Assembly (NCBI GenBank): GCA_026225945.1
Contig: JAMJFZ010001868.1
Location: forward strand, 7,965,001 to 8,029,000
Origin: Cricetomys ansorgei
Taxonomy: Eukaryota > Chordata > Mammalia > Rodentia > Nesomyidae
DNA length: 64,000 nt
Direction of reading: 5' to 3'
Shown: piece by piece, positions 1 to 13,205 of the stretch
How positions within the stretch are numbered: position 1 is the first letter of the stretch
Layout of the letters: each line of letters opens with the position of its first letter
Notes under the pieces: generated by a model
Told to the model about the DNA's origin: nothing
Seen by the model: the letters and a program-made list of their open reading frames with translations, nothing else
Database searches by the model: none
Translations under genes and position numbers: made by a program

Positions 1-557
1 ATTACTCAATGAGATACATGCTAGTCACTAGAACCGAGAACTTGTAGTGATGCTTGTTTAAATTTACACAGGCTAGAAGAGTTATGAAACGTAAGGATTT
101 GTTACAAGAAAAACAAGGTAAAATATTTAATAATTATACTTGCTACACATTAAAACTATATAATGTTGGATATTTTGAGCCATAGAAAATAATTACTAAA
201 ATTAGATCCATGTGGCCCTGCAACAGTAGACAGGATCTGCAGCGACTGTGTCTCTATAGGACAGAACTGACACTGACTTCTGCATGGTTTTGCTTTTGTC
301 TTACTTGTGGGAGAGACTTGACCTTGAAAAGCAACAGTTCTTCTTTTAATCTTCTCTAGAAGAACAACTGACTCCCCAGAACCCATTCCTATCAAGAAGA
401 ATATTGTTTTAGGGACACACACCACTAAGTCTGCCACCTGATAACAGTAACAGCAGGGAAAGCCAAGTCTACCCAGCAACTCTCAAGAAGCTCTCATTCC
501 ACAAGTCTATGAGAGAAGTATTGTTTCTCAGGAAAGAGAATTTTTAGAGAGTTCTGA

Positions 558-676
558 GCCAGCTGGCAAAGTGAGAGAAGGGGGAGAGGGAGAGAGAGGG
601 TGAGAGAGAAAGGGAGGAGAGGGAGAGGGAGGAGAGGGAGAGGGAGGAGAGGGGAGAGGGAGGAGAGGGAGGGGAA
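558..676 (+). repeat. GGAGAG-rich purine minisatellite
   Basis: Nearly pure purine on the plus strand, with recurring gggaggagagggaga units. Confidence 0.85.
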
Positions 677-2956
677 CTTGAGCAGCTTTCTATGGTTCCC
701 TCCCAAGCTGAATGATATAATTAACTGAGCTCCCAATACTTTATGAATTGTTTAGTACCCGACCTCCCTAAATTTCAAGGACCCCAGAATTCTCCTGTGT
801 TACCTGATCATTTGACTCTTTTGCTATGCTGGACACATTTTATTCGTTCTTTCCTATTTCTTAACTTTAAGTGCACAGCTGTTTAAGGAGGAGAATTTTC
901 TCCAGTGTCAAATTCTTCCTCAGTGGTACCCAGGAGCACACAGGTCTCCCGAGCTGATTCTGAGCCACGTGGTGGGAGACTCTGTTCTGTAATTGCCCCC
1001 TCTCCCTTTGTCTCACCACCCCAAGCTGCACGTCCAGGGAGAGTTTCATTTCTAACCTGTGGCCAATGCAGCGACCCTCAGACAAACCAGGGCTGCGGTT
1101 ATCTAAACTGCCTGCCCAGTTTGCTCCGATTGGGTTTCTCTGGGTGCTGAACAGGAAATTTTGCCTTTGGCTAAAGGTTCAGGGTAATAAGAACTAGAAA
1201 ACACTTACTGAGAGGGAAAGCCATCTGAAGGTCTGTGTGGGCACCTCTCGTCCAGGCAGCCCTGTGACACTTCCCATGCCCCCTCCCCACAGACTTCCTG
1301 AATCCTCCCTTGGAATTTCTTGAGTGACAGCAGGGATAAGGACAGCTCTTGTTCCAATGAGATGATTCTGAATTCCTGGTGAATCCCAAATAGCTCTAGG
1401 ATGGGGCCAGTTGCCAGAAAGTCCAGACCTTGATTAGAAGTTGATGGGTTTCAGTCCCTGTCTCCAAAGGGGTCCTGGAAATTCAATTAACAATCAATTG
1501 TGCCTGTTTGATAAAACCTCTGTAAAAGGCTCCTGGATGCTGGGATTTAGAGAGATTCCAGCTTGTTTGAACAATGCATCCACGTATTATAAGGGGTACA
1601 CCCAAAGCTACTGTACGTCTTCTGCTGGCTGTTCATTTGTGCCCTTCATCATAAATCAGTAAGCTTAAGGAAAATGTCTTCCTGAGCTCTGTGAGCCATT
1701 CTATGAAATCATCACATCTGAAGAGTGGGTGCAGGGTCCCCCTGGCTTATAGCTCATCAGTCAGAAGCAAGGTGGCTGGGCACCAGCTACTGGCAACTAA
1801 AGGCAGCATTGAGGGACAAGTCCTTCAACTCCAGGTAAACTGTCAGAATTGAGTTGACTTGCTGGCGCCAAGCTGGTGTCAGGGAGTTGGAGAAGTGGCA
1901 TTATAAAAAGCCCAGGCATCTGGTGTCAGGAGGAAAGAGCTCACCAGCTCATCACCTGTCACAATGGCAGAGCAGGAGAAGGGAGTAAACGGGTGGTGCC
2001 CTGCTCATTTTCCACCAGCACCTTTAAAGTACAGAAAATGGGACCCAGCTTACATGTGAGAAATCAGGATGAAGAAGGTTAACTGAGAAGTTAACCTGAG
2101 TTCCTGAGAAGTCTGATGAACTCCCATTTCTGATCTCACTTGACTTGGACAAAATGTCTTAAATTGTCTTAAAATGTCAAAATTGTCTTAAAAATCAGAG
2201 AAATATTAAATAAACTAAAGTCATGTTGACTTCCAAGCCACACCCCAGAGGCTAGGGCTCATTCTGCCTGCTGGCAGAACGAGGCTCTGAAATAAACAAA
2301 GGTGAAATTCATGTACCGTTGAAATAAGCCTTGAAAATCCTCAGCAAAGTACAGCACTGGAGGATAATATAATTTCTATCACTGGAATCCACATGTTCAG
2401 CTTCTCCAGAGGTGGCTGGCTAAGGGCTCCTAGGTGGAACCCCTAATTAGTTCATTGGCTCCAGCTCAAAGGACACAGATCACTAACACAAGATCATACT
2501 GTAAGACCAGTGCACAAAAGGTATCAGGGTTACAAAGCCTAGAGCAAATTGTTCTCTGCCAGCCTGTGCTGGCTTGGGTCACTGGGAGACACTCAGGCAG
2601 GATGACAAAGGCTCTTCACCCAGGTCTCCCTCACCTGAACTCCTGTTGCACGGTTGGACGCTTAGTTAGAAGTTGAGTTTCCCATGTGCGTGTAACTTCA
2701 TTCTGTTTATCAATACATTCTCAGGTGTCTAACTCCTGGCCGGGCACATAAGCATTTGTCGGTTGGATAGGAGAATTTACTCCTAACCAGACAAATCTGG
2801 GCCCCTGAATTCTTTGAAGACCTAGCACCTGGCTTCTGCTCCCTGGGAGCTGTGTTGCCCTAGATGGAGAAAGTCACACCAAAGTACTCACAAAGAGATC
2901 TTTTACCATTCAGGATGCCATGGAGCCCCAAGTAAAAGTTTCTGGCATTGTCACAC

Positions 2957-3085
2957 TGGGCATAGTGGTACATGCCTGTACCCACACCTCGGAGGTAGAG
3001 TCAAGGAAGATGAGGAATTCAAGGCCAGACTCAGCTACATGTGGAGTTTGAGTCCAGCGTGTTTCAGAAAATCAAAAGCAAAAAC
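2957..3085 (+). mobile_element. B1 SINE, diverged
   Basis: ctgggcatagtggtacatgc ... ggaattcaaggccagactca follows B1 order. Confidence 0.55.
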
Positions 3086-4249
3086 AGAACCCCCCTGATG
3101 TTACCCTCCTGTAGCTGAGGAGGAACTTTAACTAAATGACAGCCTGTGGCTTAGAAAGGTTTGTGTTCCACAGTTGCAGAAAGCAAAGAAGTCTTAAAAT
3201 TTCCTCAGCTACTGGAAAAAGAAAGAACCCCTCAAATGCCATTAACCTAAAGGGCCCAGGAGCTAAGCAAGTGTGTGGGTGTCGACTAAATGGCCTATAC
3301 AACCCCTTTACGTTCTGCGATCCTGCTAAGTCAGCCTCGTGGCTCACCATCCTGCCTTCTCCATACTCATCCCTTTGAGCTTTTTACAGCACCAGCAGCT
3401 CTGCTGAGTGGTGACATGGGTCACCTGCAGGATCTCTGTAGACCAGCCTAGTAAGGATGGGCATACATTTGTCACCGCCAGCTCTGAGGGGCTAGACACA
3501 AGGAAATGTCGCACAGGAGAGCTGATGGGGTAGCTGCCTTCAGGATGAAAGAAAGACACAATTCTCAGGCACTGGACATCCTTCAGCAGAGCCCAGCAAA
3601 GGCTAGGAGTGAGACAGACAGAGCAGCCTCTGTGCCAAGGCTTCCTGGTCCTCTTTTCGTAAGGACTAGAGGAAACCATGGGATGGTAACAACTTGAGAA
3701 AGCCTGTCAGCCCTGCAACTTGATGCCCAGAGCTCCCCACCTAGGCAGAAAGCTCTCGTTAGCAGGGTATCATCTTCCAAGTGCACAGTGACTGCATGTC
3801 TGCAAGAATAATGCACACTGGGTTCGTTGCTTACTCTAAGGCAGGCTTGCCAAAGCAGAAGGAGAACAAACTTTCAGGAGGTAAGAAATGGAAGCATGTT
3901 GGAGTTAAGATCACACTGGATTAGTGTAAGCTGACAATCCAATGTGACACGTGTCCTGAAGACAATAAGGAGAGACATGCAGGAAAGGACATACGACAAT
4001 GTAAGCAGAGAACCTATAGGCCAAGGAACACAGAGAAATGCTCATCGTAAGCTAGGACTGGGAGAAGGATGCTCCCATAATCTCTTCAAAGGGATCAAGA
4101 CCCTAACACCACCTTGATTTCAACAGTGTGGCCCCTAAAACTATGAGCACATACTTTTCTGCTCTTTCCATTCTATCATAGCAGGCATCAGAAACTAACA
4201 TTGCATCTCTCTATTTTCACTGGGTCCAAATTTATCTCAGCTAGTCACA

Positions 4250-4380
4250 CACAACTATTAGGCACCCACTGAATACCATGCATTCATCTAAAAATAAGCA
4301 AAGACACTGAAACATCTCTGCCCTTGAAGGCTTACAATCTAATATAGAAGGAGAAAGCAAACTCCCCTAGGCCCCCCAAA
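4250..4380 (+). mobile_element. Ancient mammalian repeat (MIR/L2-type)
   Basis: aggcacccactgaataccat ... tctgcccttgaaggcttaca atcta resembles an ancient SINE/LINE block. Confidence 0.35.
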
Positions 4381-5034
4381 AAGAAGTAAAATGCAGTTTG
4401 TCAAATAATGATAAGCTCTGGAAGGGTTCAACAGAGTGAGGGGGGTAGCCATTTCAACCTATACAAACAAAGCACCTCCATGAATTTTGTGCCACACATC
4501 AAACTCAATATTCTAGTGCCTTGACTCATATGTTTAAAAAAACAAAAACTGGTACATCAAGTAAAGGGAAATAGGGTGAGAAAAAGCCTCTCTGTTGAAG
4601 CAGAGCCTGTTCCAAAGCCAAGAGTGCCTCAATGTCAACTGTCACCATCAGTGGAAAAAGTGATCTACAAGCAAAGACGGAGACCAAAGGGGAGAGTCCC
4701 AAAGGAGCTGGTGATGAGGATGCACGTGTTGCCTTATTGATGGCTGTCAACAAATGCTGAAGCCATAAAAAAGGCTTTAAAACCCCAGAAGTGATTCTAC
4801 TGCACAAAATCATACAGGAAAGGAAGCAGCAGGAGGTGCCGAGCGGAACGTTTCATACCCAGAGACAAAAAGAAGAAAGAAAGTCCATTCTGTAACAAAG
4901 AGAGCCTTCAGCATCACTGTTCAAACAATAGTCAGAGCCACACATGGTTACTGAGCACAGAATGCACGCCAGTGGGAATGAAAACCTGGGTCCCTTTAAT
5001 GGGTTAATTTACATTGAAATAATTTAAGCAGCTG

Positions 5035-6400
5035 TTGTAACATTATAAACCTACAGCAATCAAAGCAACCTAGTTCTACTATTAAACTACCTATGGGCCA
5101 ATGAAAAAAGAACAGCACCAGGAAGTAAACCCATGCGCACACGGGCGTCTCATCTTCGACAAAGGTACCAAGAATACACGATGAGAGAAAGACAGTCTCT
5201 CCAATACAGTGTTGGGGAAACCGGTCACCCGCATACAGAAGATCTAAATCTGGACCTTTATCTCACACCATACAGAAAATATATAAAAACAGACTAAAGA
5301 CGTAAGGATAAGCCTCAAACCATAAAACACCCGGAGGAAATGAGAGACATTTCTCCTCAGAGGATGCTTGGATAATTTCTTGTCTGTGACGCCAAAAGTA
5401 TAGGGAACAAAGCAATGTTGAATCGTTGGGATTACAACAAAACGAGAGGCTTCTGCACCGAAAAGGAAATAATCGGGAAATGAAAATGCCAACCATGTGA
5501 TGGAGGACATATTCACAACTCAAATATCTTATGAATCTTTGCCGTCTTTATAAGGAGCTCCTATAACTCAATGGCAAGCATGAATAAATAAATAATAACA
5601 CAATGTTAAAAATAAGTAAAAGATTCATCCAGACATTTTCCCAGTGAAATCATACAAAAGGCCGTTGGATATAGGAAAATTGTTCAATTTTTCTAATAAG
5701 AGGCAAATCAAAACCACGGTGAGAGATCTCATACTGGCTACACTGTGCACTATCACAGAAGGTCAAGGGGGTTAGATGTAGGGAGGCACAAGCGCCAAGA
5801 GCATAAACTGACATGGCCATTATAGACAGCAGTAAGAAAGTGCCTTATAAAATTAAAAAGAGAGATACTATATGACCCACCAATCAATCCTACTCTAAAT
5901 ACAAAATAAACACATAAATACTCTAAATACTCCCAAAGGAGCTGAAAACAGGCTCTTGAGAAAAAGTTGTTCATTGCAGTATTATTCCCATGTCCGGGTT
6001 GTGGAAGGGCCCACAGGTCTAATGGTGGGTGAATGGATAACGGAAAGTGTGTGTACACATGATGAAATATTAGTCAACCCTGAAAAGAAGGAAACCTTCC
6101 TATTTGTAACAAGATGAATGAATCTGGGGGGCGGAGTTATGCTGAACAAAATTAGCAAGACAAAGAAGCCTAAATCCTACAGGATCCCACATACAGGAGG
6201 AACCTAAATGTTAAACTCACAAAGGGAAGAACGGATCAAGGTGGGTGGGAGCAGAGACGTGGGGAGGCATTCAGAAAAGGCGTAAAATTAAAGTGTTGTA
6301 CCATGGCGAAGGCCTGGAGGTCTATCCTTAGAGTAACAATACTGTATTATACGTTTAAAATTTTGCCACAGAAGAATGGCTCTCATGCTAACTATTCTTA
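5035..6400 (+). mobile_element. Old L1 fragment (ORF2 3' end and 3' UTR)
   Basis: The sequence follows the familiar L1 ORF2 C-terminal order: a cttcgacaaaggtaccaaga-like block, a caaggaaataatc-like block, gcaaatcaaaaccacggtgag, then ggtgaatggataacg and the 3' end. Many indels and stops make it non-functional. Confidence 0.75.
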
Positions 6401-8699
6401 GCAAAATGATGAGAGCAATAACAAAGAGAGCCAAAGCGGTGTTAGACACATTTATGGAATTAATTGTGGTGAGGGTTTCAGGGTCACAATGCTACCTCAA
6501 AGTCTAATTGTATGTATTAAATAACATCAAGACCTCAGTGAAGGGTTTTCTTAAATACTCAATGAGGGTGTACCAACTATTACATATAGTTCCTCGCAAT
6601 ACATATTTCCTTCACGGTGCCCTTGCAGGTGGAAACAGCACCAAACCCGCCTCCTAATGGAGGAAAGAGACTTGGCGAGATGACTTGACATGGCCACAGT
6701 CTCGCTGCTTTTAAAAACTAGAGCTGGAGACCTTACACCAAGGCTCATGATCTCCCTCCTAAGCAGAGGCAGTGCTCCCTACGACACCTTTCACTCAATA
6801 GTTCCTCCATCTGTAGGGGAGAGAAAGGGGCGGGGTTTATTTTGAGGAACAAGTAAAGCAAGCCTGGGTTTACCTGAGTTCTCAATGGGAACCTAGAACT
6901 TTGGTCAGCAATCCTTGAGCCAAGCAGTATTGTTTTCCATTTAGCTGGGCAAAATGGGTGGGGCAAATGGGGCAAGAACGCATACTTGTTGATAATCTTA
7001 TTGAGGCAGGGATGGCAGGATAGCTAATCATCGACTGCATTAGACATTTTCAGCAAACACTTGATGTTGCAGGCCTCCTAGTACCCGGGGAGCTCCCATG
7101 ACAGCCCTGGGAGAGACATGTCTTTGTTCTGAAGGTCACTTGGCTAAGGAGGACTAAAGTGACAAAGCATCATTCCCAGTGTGAAAGTTGCATAAGAAGG
7201 GCTAGAGAGAGGAGAGCACCTCTGCTCCCTCTCTGGAGATCCTGCTCTCCCATCTTCCCTGATGGTGGAGGGGCCCGGCAAGGCAAAGAGCCAGCAAGGG
7301 CTGAACCTCTGGAGGAAACCCTGGAACAGGCCTTAGAGGCCTGTTTTTCTTAGGCCGCTTTTGTTAAATGCTCACACTCCTCATTGAGGACTGAGAATAT
7401 CTAACAGATAACAAAAAAAAAAAAAAAAAACTAAGTTTTTACCTTAATTTTGCATCTCTCTTTGCTTCCTGCTGAGTTCTGCACACACAGAGGCTCTTAT
7501 TTAAAGAATGTCTATCTGAAAACGGTCACACCCAGGTGATCAGCTGTAAATAAACCTACCTCTATTATTCCCTTTCAAGCCTGAAGCACACCACCAGCTT
7601 TGTAGGCACATGACGACACTGTCTTCCACCAGCTTTTAGGACACCTTGCTCCAAATCCCCCAGAGTGGCACCTCAAAATCCCCAGTGGTTCCACTGAAAC
7701 CCTGGAACAGTGAACCTTACAGGGAGATCCACCCACAGTGAGACTCACCCCTACACAGGAGCAGTCACCACATTATGGGAACTGAGGCTACCCCTCAGTG
7801 ACTCCCCTCGAGCCCCACCCAGATGATAATCACCCAGGCCTCAGTGAGCCTAACTGTGTTTGTATGTACCTTCTGCCCATACCGGGTCCTTCCCCTGTTG
7901 AACCCTGAAGTTATTCAGTACCTCCACAGAGTCTTCTTTTGTCTTTCCAATGTGGTAGACACAGAGCCCCGGTGCCTAATCTACTGTCGCCAGAATTTCT
8001 GCAACATTAGGGGAAAGCTTATGGTGGAATCAATTCTGTGTCTTAAAAACAAGCAAACAAACAAACAAAAAAAAAAACCTCATTCTTGGAAATCTACTGG
8101 AAGAGATTAATAACACATTTCTTCACTTGTCTCTTTAACCCCCTGGAAGGATAACTTGGGCTTTTATTTTCTTATTGTAACCCTATCCCACAAGAAACTC
8201 TGGAATGGGCCTTGTCCCCTACAAAAGCTTCACAATGTCCTGAGGCTTGTTCCCCACACTCTAAAGAAACTTCAATCATTAAAAACGCTGGTGTCCTAAA
8301 GAGGAATCAGCAGGTCCCAGCTGCTCCACTGCGCACGTAGGCAGACATCTATCAACCCCAGAACCCTGGTTTTAAGGACAGATTTTTAAGTGCAATCTCA
8401 TATAAGAATCCTGGGTACCAGGAAGCCAGCGAATGTTGACAGTTATTGTGACTGACACATACACACCCCCAAAAGCCTAGTTTGTGTTATTTGTTTGGGG
8501 CACTTCCCAAAATTAATGTTTGCAGCCCTTATAACTTCAAAATTCTGCCAAAATGCATCCTTGAACAACAATCAGCAGTAAGCCCTGGCTTGGCTCCCTT
8601 TCTGGTGGCACTCTCGTGTTCTTTGGCAGATGTTGACGTCCATCAGTAGATTCCTTCAAATCTTAAAAACGGAATAATTGTAAAGTACAGACGTGCCTT

Positions 8700-9900
8700 G
8701 TACAGTAAGCCTTCGCAGCGTGTTGTTCTATGGGGGAGTTTCAGTGGGCGGGGATTCCTGCCAAGCGGGAAACTGAGGCCCCAACTTGGTCCCCAGAATG
8801 GGAAGCCGCGCAAAGAAAAGAGCTCCAAATCTGCCATCCTGCGGTCTCCAGAGCCCGGTCCTCGCTGGTGCTGAGTGGCCCTGTGCCGCCTCCGCGCAGC
8901 TGGGACCCCGGCGGTAATCAGCAGATTCCAGAACACTAATAACGCTTCAGCCAAGGGTGCTTGCAACCTAGACTGGATTTCCCGAGGCTCGGGACATTGG
9001 GATACTCCGCAGGTCCCTTCCCTTTCTCTGGAGAGCGTGGCAGCAAGGCCACCCCTTCCAGGACTGCGTGGACCCCACCCCACCCCCACAAACCCTAGCG
9101 ACTCAAAGCCGGTGCCGCAACCCGCGCGCGGCGCCCAGTGCGCCCCTGGCAGTCCCGGCCCCAAAGAAAGTTTGCAAACAGGGGATCCGGGCGTTCCCAG
9201 AACTCAGTTCTGCCATGCCAACGCATAGAGCCATCCCGGGGCACTGACTGACCCCCTAAAGGGAAACCCTACTGCAAACGGGACTTATATATCGCGCTCG
9301 CAACGGGGTCGCGCGCAGTAGGAACGCAGGCTTACGTATGGGGCAGGCGGGGCTCCAGCGCAATCCTTCCAGCTGCCGGGAGCCTGGAACGTGGGCCCGG
9401 AGAGGAAGCCGCCGGTCCCCGAGGGGCCGGGTCCGACGGCTCCACCTGCAGCCTCCCCCGGCACCAGCGCGCAGCCAAGCCCACTCGGTGGCGTTCCCGG
9501 GACTCTGCAGGAGAGGTAGCATCGCCCGGAACAAGAACAGTGGGTTCTCCGCACCGAGCTGACCCGAACGCTGAAGGAAACCCTGCCCATGTTTGCCAGG
9601 GTCCCTGACGCCAAGCCACAGGAGCGGACGAACATCTGCCTGGACCTTGGCTGCCGGGCACCGAGCGCGCCACTGGGAAGTCCGTGCTGACTGACCCACG
9701 GACAGGAAGGAGGTGGCGCCCGATGGAGGGAGGAAGGGACAGGGCGAAAAGGGTTGACCCTGAAGTCAGTAGGGCTCAGGACCCGCGACCTGTGTGCGGG
9801 AGGAGTGCGGAGTGTGTCTTACCCTCTTTGGGGCGCCAGCTCGGCGACTGCGCTCCTCCGGAGCCAGGGCGGGGGGCCGTTTGGTGAACATATCTTAGTC
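8700..9900 (-). promoter_or_regulatory. GC-rich Corin promoter / 5' region
   Basis: GC content rises and CpGs become frequent around Corin exon 1, most densely at about 9.1-9.9 kb, against an AT-rich background. No TATA box at a convincing distance was seen on the minus strand. The transcription start is presumed somewhere above 9590. The several overlapping long frames on both strands here are by-products of GC richness. Confidence 0.6.
9336..9590 (-). CDS. Corin: Corin exon 1 (coding start, cytoplasmic tail), partial gene
   Basis: This is the first coding exon of the atrial natriuretic peptide-converting enzyme corin, a type II transmembrane serine protease of cardiomyocytes that cleaves pro-ANP. 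The 85 codons begin MGRVSFSVRVSSVRR and end FQAPGSWKDC..GAPPAPY. This matches the recalled mouse/rat N-terminal tail closely, with several substitutions and about three fewer residues in the middle. The ATG (9590-9588) has A at -3 and G at +4. A further in-frame ATG at 9635 has a poor context (C at -3, T at +4), so the downstream start is preferred. The exon ends at a consensus GTAAGC donor (G at 9335) in phase 0. The membrane anchor, frizzled, LDLR, scavenger and protease domains lie in later exons outside the window, to the left. Human CORIN uses a different short first-exon peptide, so the tail is rodent-type. Confidence 0.92.
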
Positions 9901-9911
9901 CTCTGTCCACT

Positions 9912-9918
9912 CTTATCT
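9912..9918 (-). promoter_or_regulatory. GATA motif upstream of Corin
   Basis: The minus strand reads AGATAAG, a full WGATAR consensus, about 322 bp upstream of the Corin ATG. Corin promoters in mouse and human are reported to depend on GATA elements, and the gene is cardiac-enriched. The motif is short and could occur by chance. Confidence 0.4.
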
Positions 9919-11064
9919 CGGGCTCTGCTCTATGGGTCCCTGGGAGAGGCACTACGGATGCCTTTCTCCTCACTCGGAGTGAAGTTGTACTCGGGATGGG
10001 AGCCCCATATTTTGTCTGTTGGGCAGACCCCACCCGCAGACCACTCCCTCCCTTCACTCACGTCCCTGGGTCGGTCCTACCCATAACCCTTAATGACAGT
10101 TCCTCTATACCCACCCCTGCCTTCCAAATTATTCTTTTAAGGCAGATGGGAAGCCAAGAGTCTGCTGCCCCTATCCTCACACGAGGAAAACAAAAAACTT
10201 AAACTACAGGACAGGAGCAGCAAAGGCCGGAACTTTGTTAGCCCAGTGACAGTCTGACTGTTTTCCTCCAAACTCTCCTTGTCACATCTCAGGACATCCC
10301 ATTCCCCCAAGTCTTAATCTACCTAAGCAAGTACCAAAATGACTGCCCGCAGGCATTGGCAATTTAACGACAAGTATAAAGAGGAAAGGTTTTGAAGACA
10401 GGCATTATTTACATTGTGCAAATTGCAAATCAGTCTTCTGTTACAAGTTTAGGGAAGGAACTGCTTTTGCAGGACTGTCTGAGTCGCTGCTCAGACTTCA
10501 CAGGTAGGGAGAGCTCCAGACTGGGACAGCCTGCCAAGAACATCCACAGGTTGACAGTCAGGAGACTGTCATTCACCAGGAGCTACATTCCTAAGGCAGC
10601 AAGGAGGGCACTCAAGATAACCCACTGCAAAGGTTGCATTTCTACTTGAAGCCCAAGACAATTGTTAAATGTGTGGCAAAAAAAAAGAAAGAAAGAAAAA
10701 GGATAAAGAAGCCAAAGACGTAAGTTTTTTCTTAGACGTGACTTTTTAATCCAATTTCAATCAAAATGTTTAAATTTTCAAATATTACCTGAGGTTACAC
10801 TGAATTCGTCCATGTCCATTAGAGGCCACATGCAGTCAACAGCCTATGTGACCTGTCCCTTGAATGTCATTGTTTAGACAAAGGCACATTTGTACAATTA
10901 GAACGGAGCTGCCATGTGCACTCTGCTTCCAAAGAGACATGCAGGAAGTGGGAAATACCACGTGTGTGTAGTTAAAAGAGGTGGAACACTGACTTCAGGT
11001 GATTCTAACATCAAGAGGGATGCAGTATCTAGCAAACGTCTCATAACTCACACTCCCAAGGTGT

Positions 11065-11180
11065 TCCAGCAGCAGACTCTGCGCTAAGCACTCCACACAC
11101 ACCCTCTATAACTCGAGATGAGTGGCAACTGTGAGAGGCTTGAGGAACCAGCCCAAGGGTATCCGCAAGGAGGCAGCTGC
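11065..11180 (+). mobile_element. MIR-like relic
   Basis: gcgctaagcactccacacac ... cttgaggaaccagcccaagg follows MIR block order. Confidence 0.4.
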
Positions 11181-11640
11181 CCTGGCATACCCCAGAGGTG
11201 GTAACATTGTGTAACTGGGTTCTTACTGAGACACTGTCTCATCCCACCACCACCCACAGGGCACCAATCTTAGAACCAAGAGCCCAGGAGACACATCTGC
11301 CATCCAGCTTGAGAGTCAGAGTCTCTCAGTAGGTGAATTGAGCACTGTATGAAGTCTCCTGAAGTCTCCGATGAGTTTCTTTCTTTTCCATGTTCTGCCC
11401 CCTGGTGGAGGTGTTGTGGGAACTATGAAACCGAAGTAGCTAAGTAGATCTGGCTTAGTCTCCCTCCCTCTTCTATGGCTGTGTTCCTAAGGCTGACTGT
11501 ACTGAAAAAGTAAACATTCCCCCACACTCTTATGCCAGTTGGGCTCCAGAGCCATCTGCCTTACTTCCCATTCTTATAACAAACAGAAGTCACTTTAGTT
11601 CCCTTATCTAGCCCCAGATGTTGGCTCCTGCTGCACCTCT

Positions 11641-11755
11641 AGTTTTTGAGACAGGGTCTTGCTTTGTAGCCCAGACTGATCTCTAACACACAACCCTCTT
11701 AGCGTAGCCTCCTGGGTGCTGGTATAATTCTCATGTGCCACCACGCCCATTTACC
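11641..11755 (-). mobile_element. B1 SINE
   Basis: Reverse-oriented B1: tttttgagacagggtcttgc ... gtgccaccacgcccat. Confidence 0.75.
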
Positions 11756-12859
11756 TTGTCCTGGAAGCTGAAGTGTTTTCCAGAGTTTTAGTAATTTTGA
11801 TTATAAACGGCCTGAAGCTGAGAAAGTCATCCTCAGCACTGAGCCTATCTCTCAAAGGGGGCCTTTTCCCTACAGTATGGCTCATACTGGCTTATATGGC
11901 TTACCCTGGCTCATCATTCCTTTTGTCTGCTTAGGTGGAGGAAGCCACAACAAATTATGTACACAGCTGGGGTGGGGAACACTAAACACCGTACCAGGGA
12001 CTCAGAAGAACAAAGGATCCTCTAAGGTGTCAATAAAAAACAGTAGAGTTAAGACGGAAAGCTGGATCAAAGATGCATTTCTTTAAAGGAAACTAAATAA
12101 AGCTCTAAACATTTGGTGTTAAAATTCTAAACACTCCCACAGAAGACTTACCTGTGTTTAAAATCTTTAACGTTAACAGCCATGAAATTCAAGAACTAAA
12201 AACTTCTTTACAAAAAGCAAACATAGTCAACGTTGTGCTTCAGTAAAGCTCCTTTGCCAATTTTAGTAACAATGGCACCTATTGAGATTAAGCTTCATTT
12301 CTGTGTGAACAGTGAAAGCAATGGAAATAAAATGTGTTGGAAATGGGAGGTGTTTAAATTGGAAAAAAAGAAATCTCGAAAACTTCAATATAAATGTTCC
12401 ACAAATTTAAATGATAAATAAATAAATAAAGCCATTTTTACATTGTATTAATGTCACAAGGTAAAAGTAAGAAAGTAACAATTTTACCTATGCAATTCCT
12501 GGTGACTACTAGCTAACTTTCTCCTTCCTCCTTTGCTGTCTCAAGACTGATCTAAAGGACAGCTTTCTACCTCAGTAAATTTAGACCAAAGGTAACTTGA
12601 CCTTGACCTTGAAGAAGGTATTCACTTCCTCCTTGTATTTCTTCTCAGAAACTTCTGCAGCATCTTCATGCCAATCACTGAAGTCCCATATAACTGAATC
12701 ACAGTCCCCAGTGCTTGCAGCCTGGACTGCTTCCTGACCGTCTCTTCTCTGTCCCACCCCACCCCCAAGCCACCCCCGAACCACCCCTGAACCACCCCTT
12801 GCAAGTCTTTGGTCCTCACAGCAGCCAGCAACTACAAAAACCAAAAGTGTCTTCTTTGC

Positions 12860-13200
12860 TTAAAGCTGTTCAATGCTGTCTACTCCAACTAGAATAAAAC
12901 CAAATCCTTTGCATGGTCTTTACCCACCAGAAGAACTAGCCTAACATATCACCCCTCTCAATTTAAATTTAACTTAAATTCTCTTTTCTTGTCCCTTCTT
13001 TCTGAGCTTCAGCCATAACAAATGCATTAAATCCCAAATCTAGTGATTTTGTATTTACTGCTTTCTCTTTTCACTTTTCCCTCGGTGTTCACCTAAAAGT
13101 CCCTCAATTCAAGCATCCTTCTCTCTGAGGGACTTTCTCACCTAAATGTGCTAATAATGCCCTCCCAACCTTCTACCATTTTCTATACTATTGCTTGTTT
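12860..13200 (+). mobile_element. L2 fragment
   Basis: The order ttcaatgctgtctact, aataaaaccaaatcctttgc, catggtctttaccc, then agcttcagccata and a C/T-rich tail follows the L2 3' region. Confidence 0.5.
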
Positions 13201-13205
13201 TTATA

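Larger units (their letters stand above)
1..9335 (-). other. Corin: Corin intron 1, 5' part
   Basis: Everything left of the Corin exon 1 donor is the start of its first intron, because the gene runs towards lower coordinates. I saw no further Corin exon: no LLRFLLLVLIPC-type membrane segment in any frame. It contains a GGAGAG-rich purine tract near 558-676, a weak B1 near 2957-3085, an ancient repeat near 4250-4380 and an L1 fragment near 5035-6400. I see no recognisable structure in 680-2950, 3090-4250 or 6400-8640 beyond short A-rich runs at about 7409 and 8049. Confidence 0.75.

Noticed and set aside
6745..6975. Minus-strand frame containing ERCRRE, reminiscent of the human CORIN tail motif ERCRRA
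   Set aside because: The match is five residues only, the surroundings differ, and no donor is placed suitably.
8643..9164. 173-codon minus-strand frame as an alternative Corin first exon
   Set aside because: No similarity to known corin tails and no convincing start. It is attributed to the GC-rich promoter flank, though an alternative first exon elsewhere in the intron cannot be excluded.
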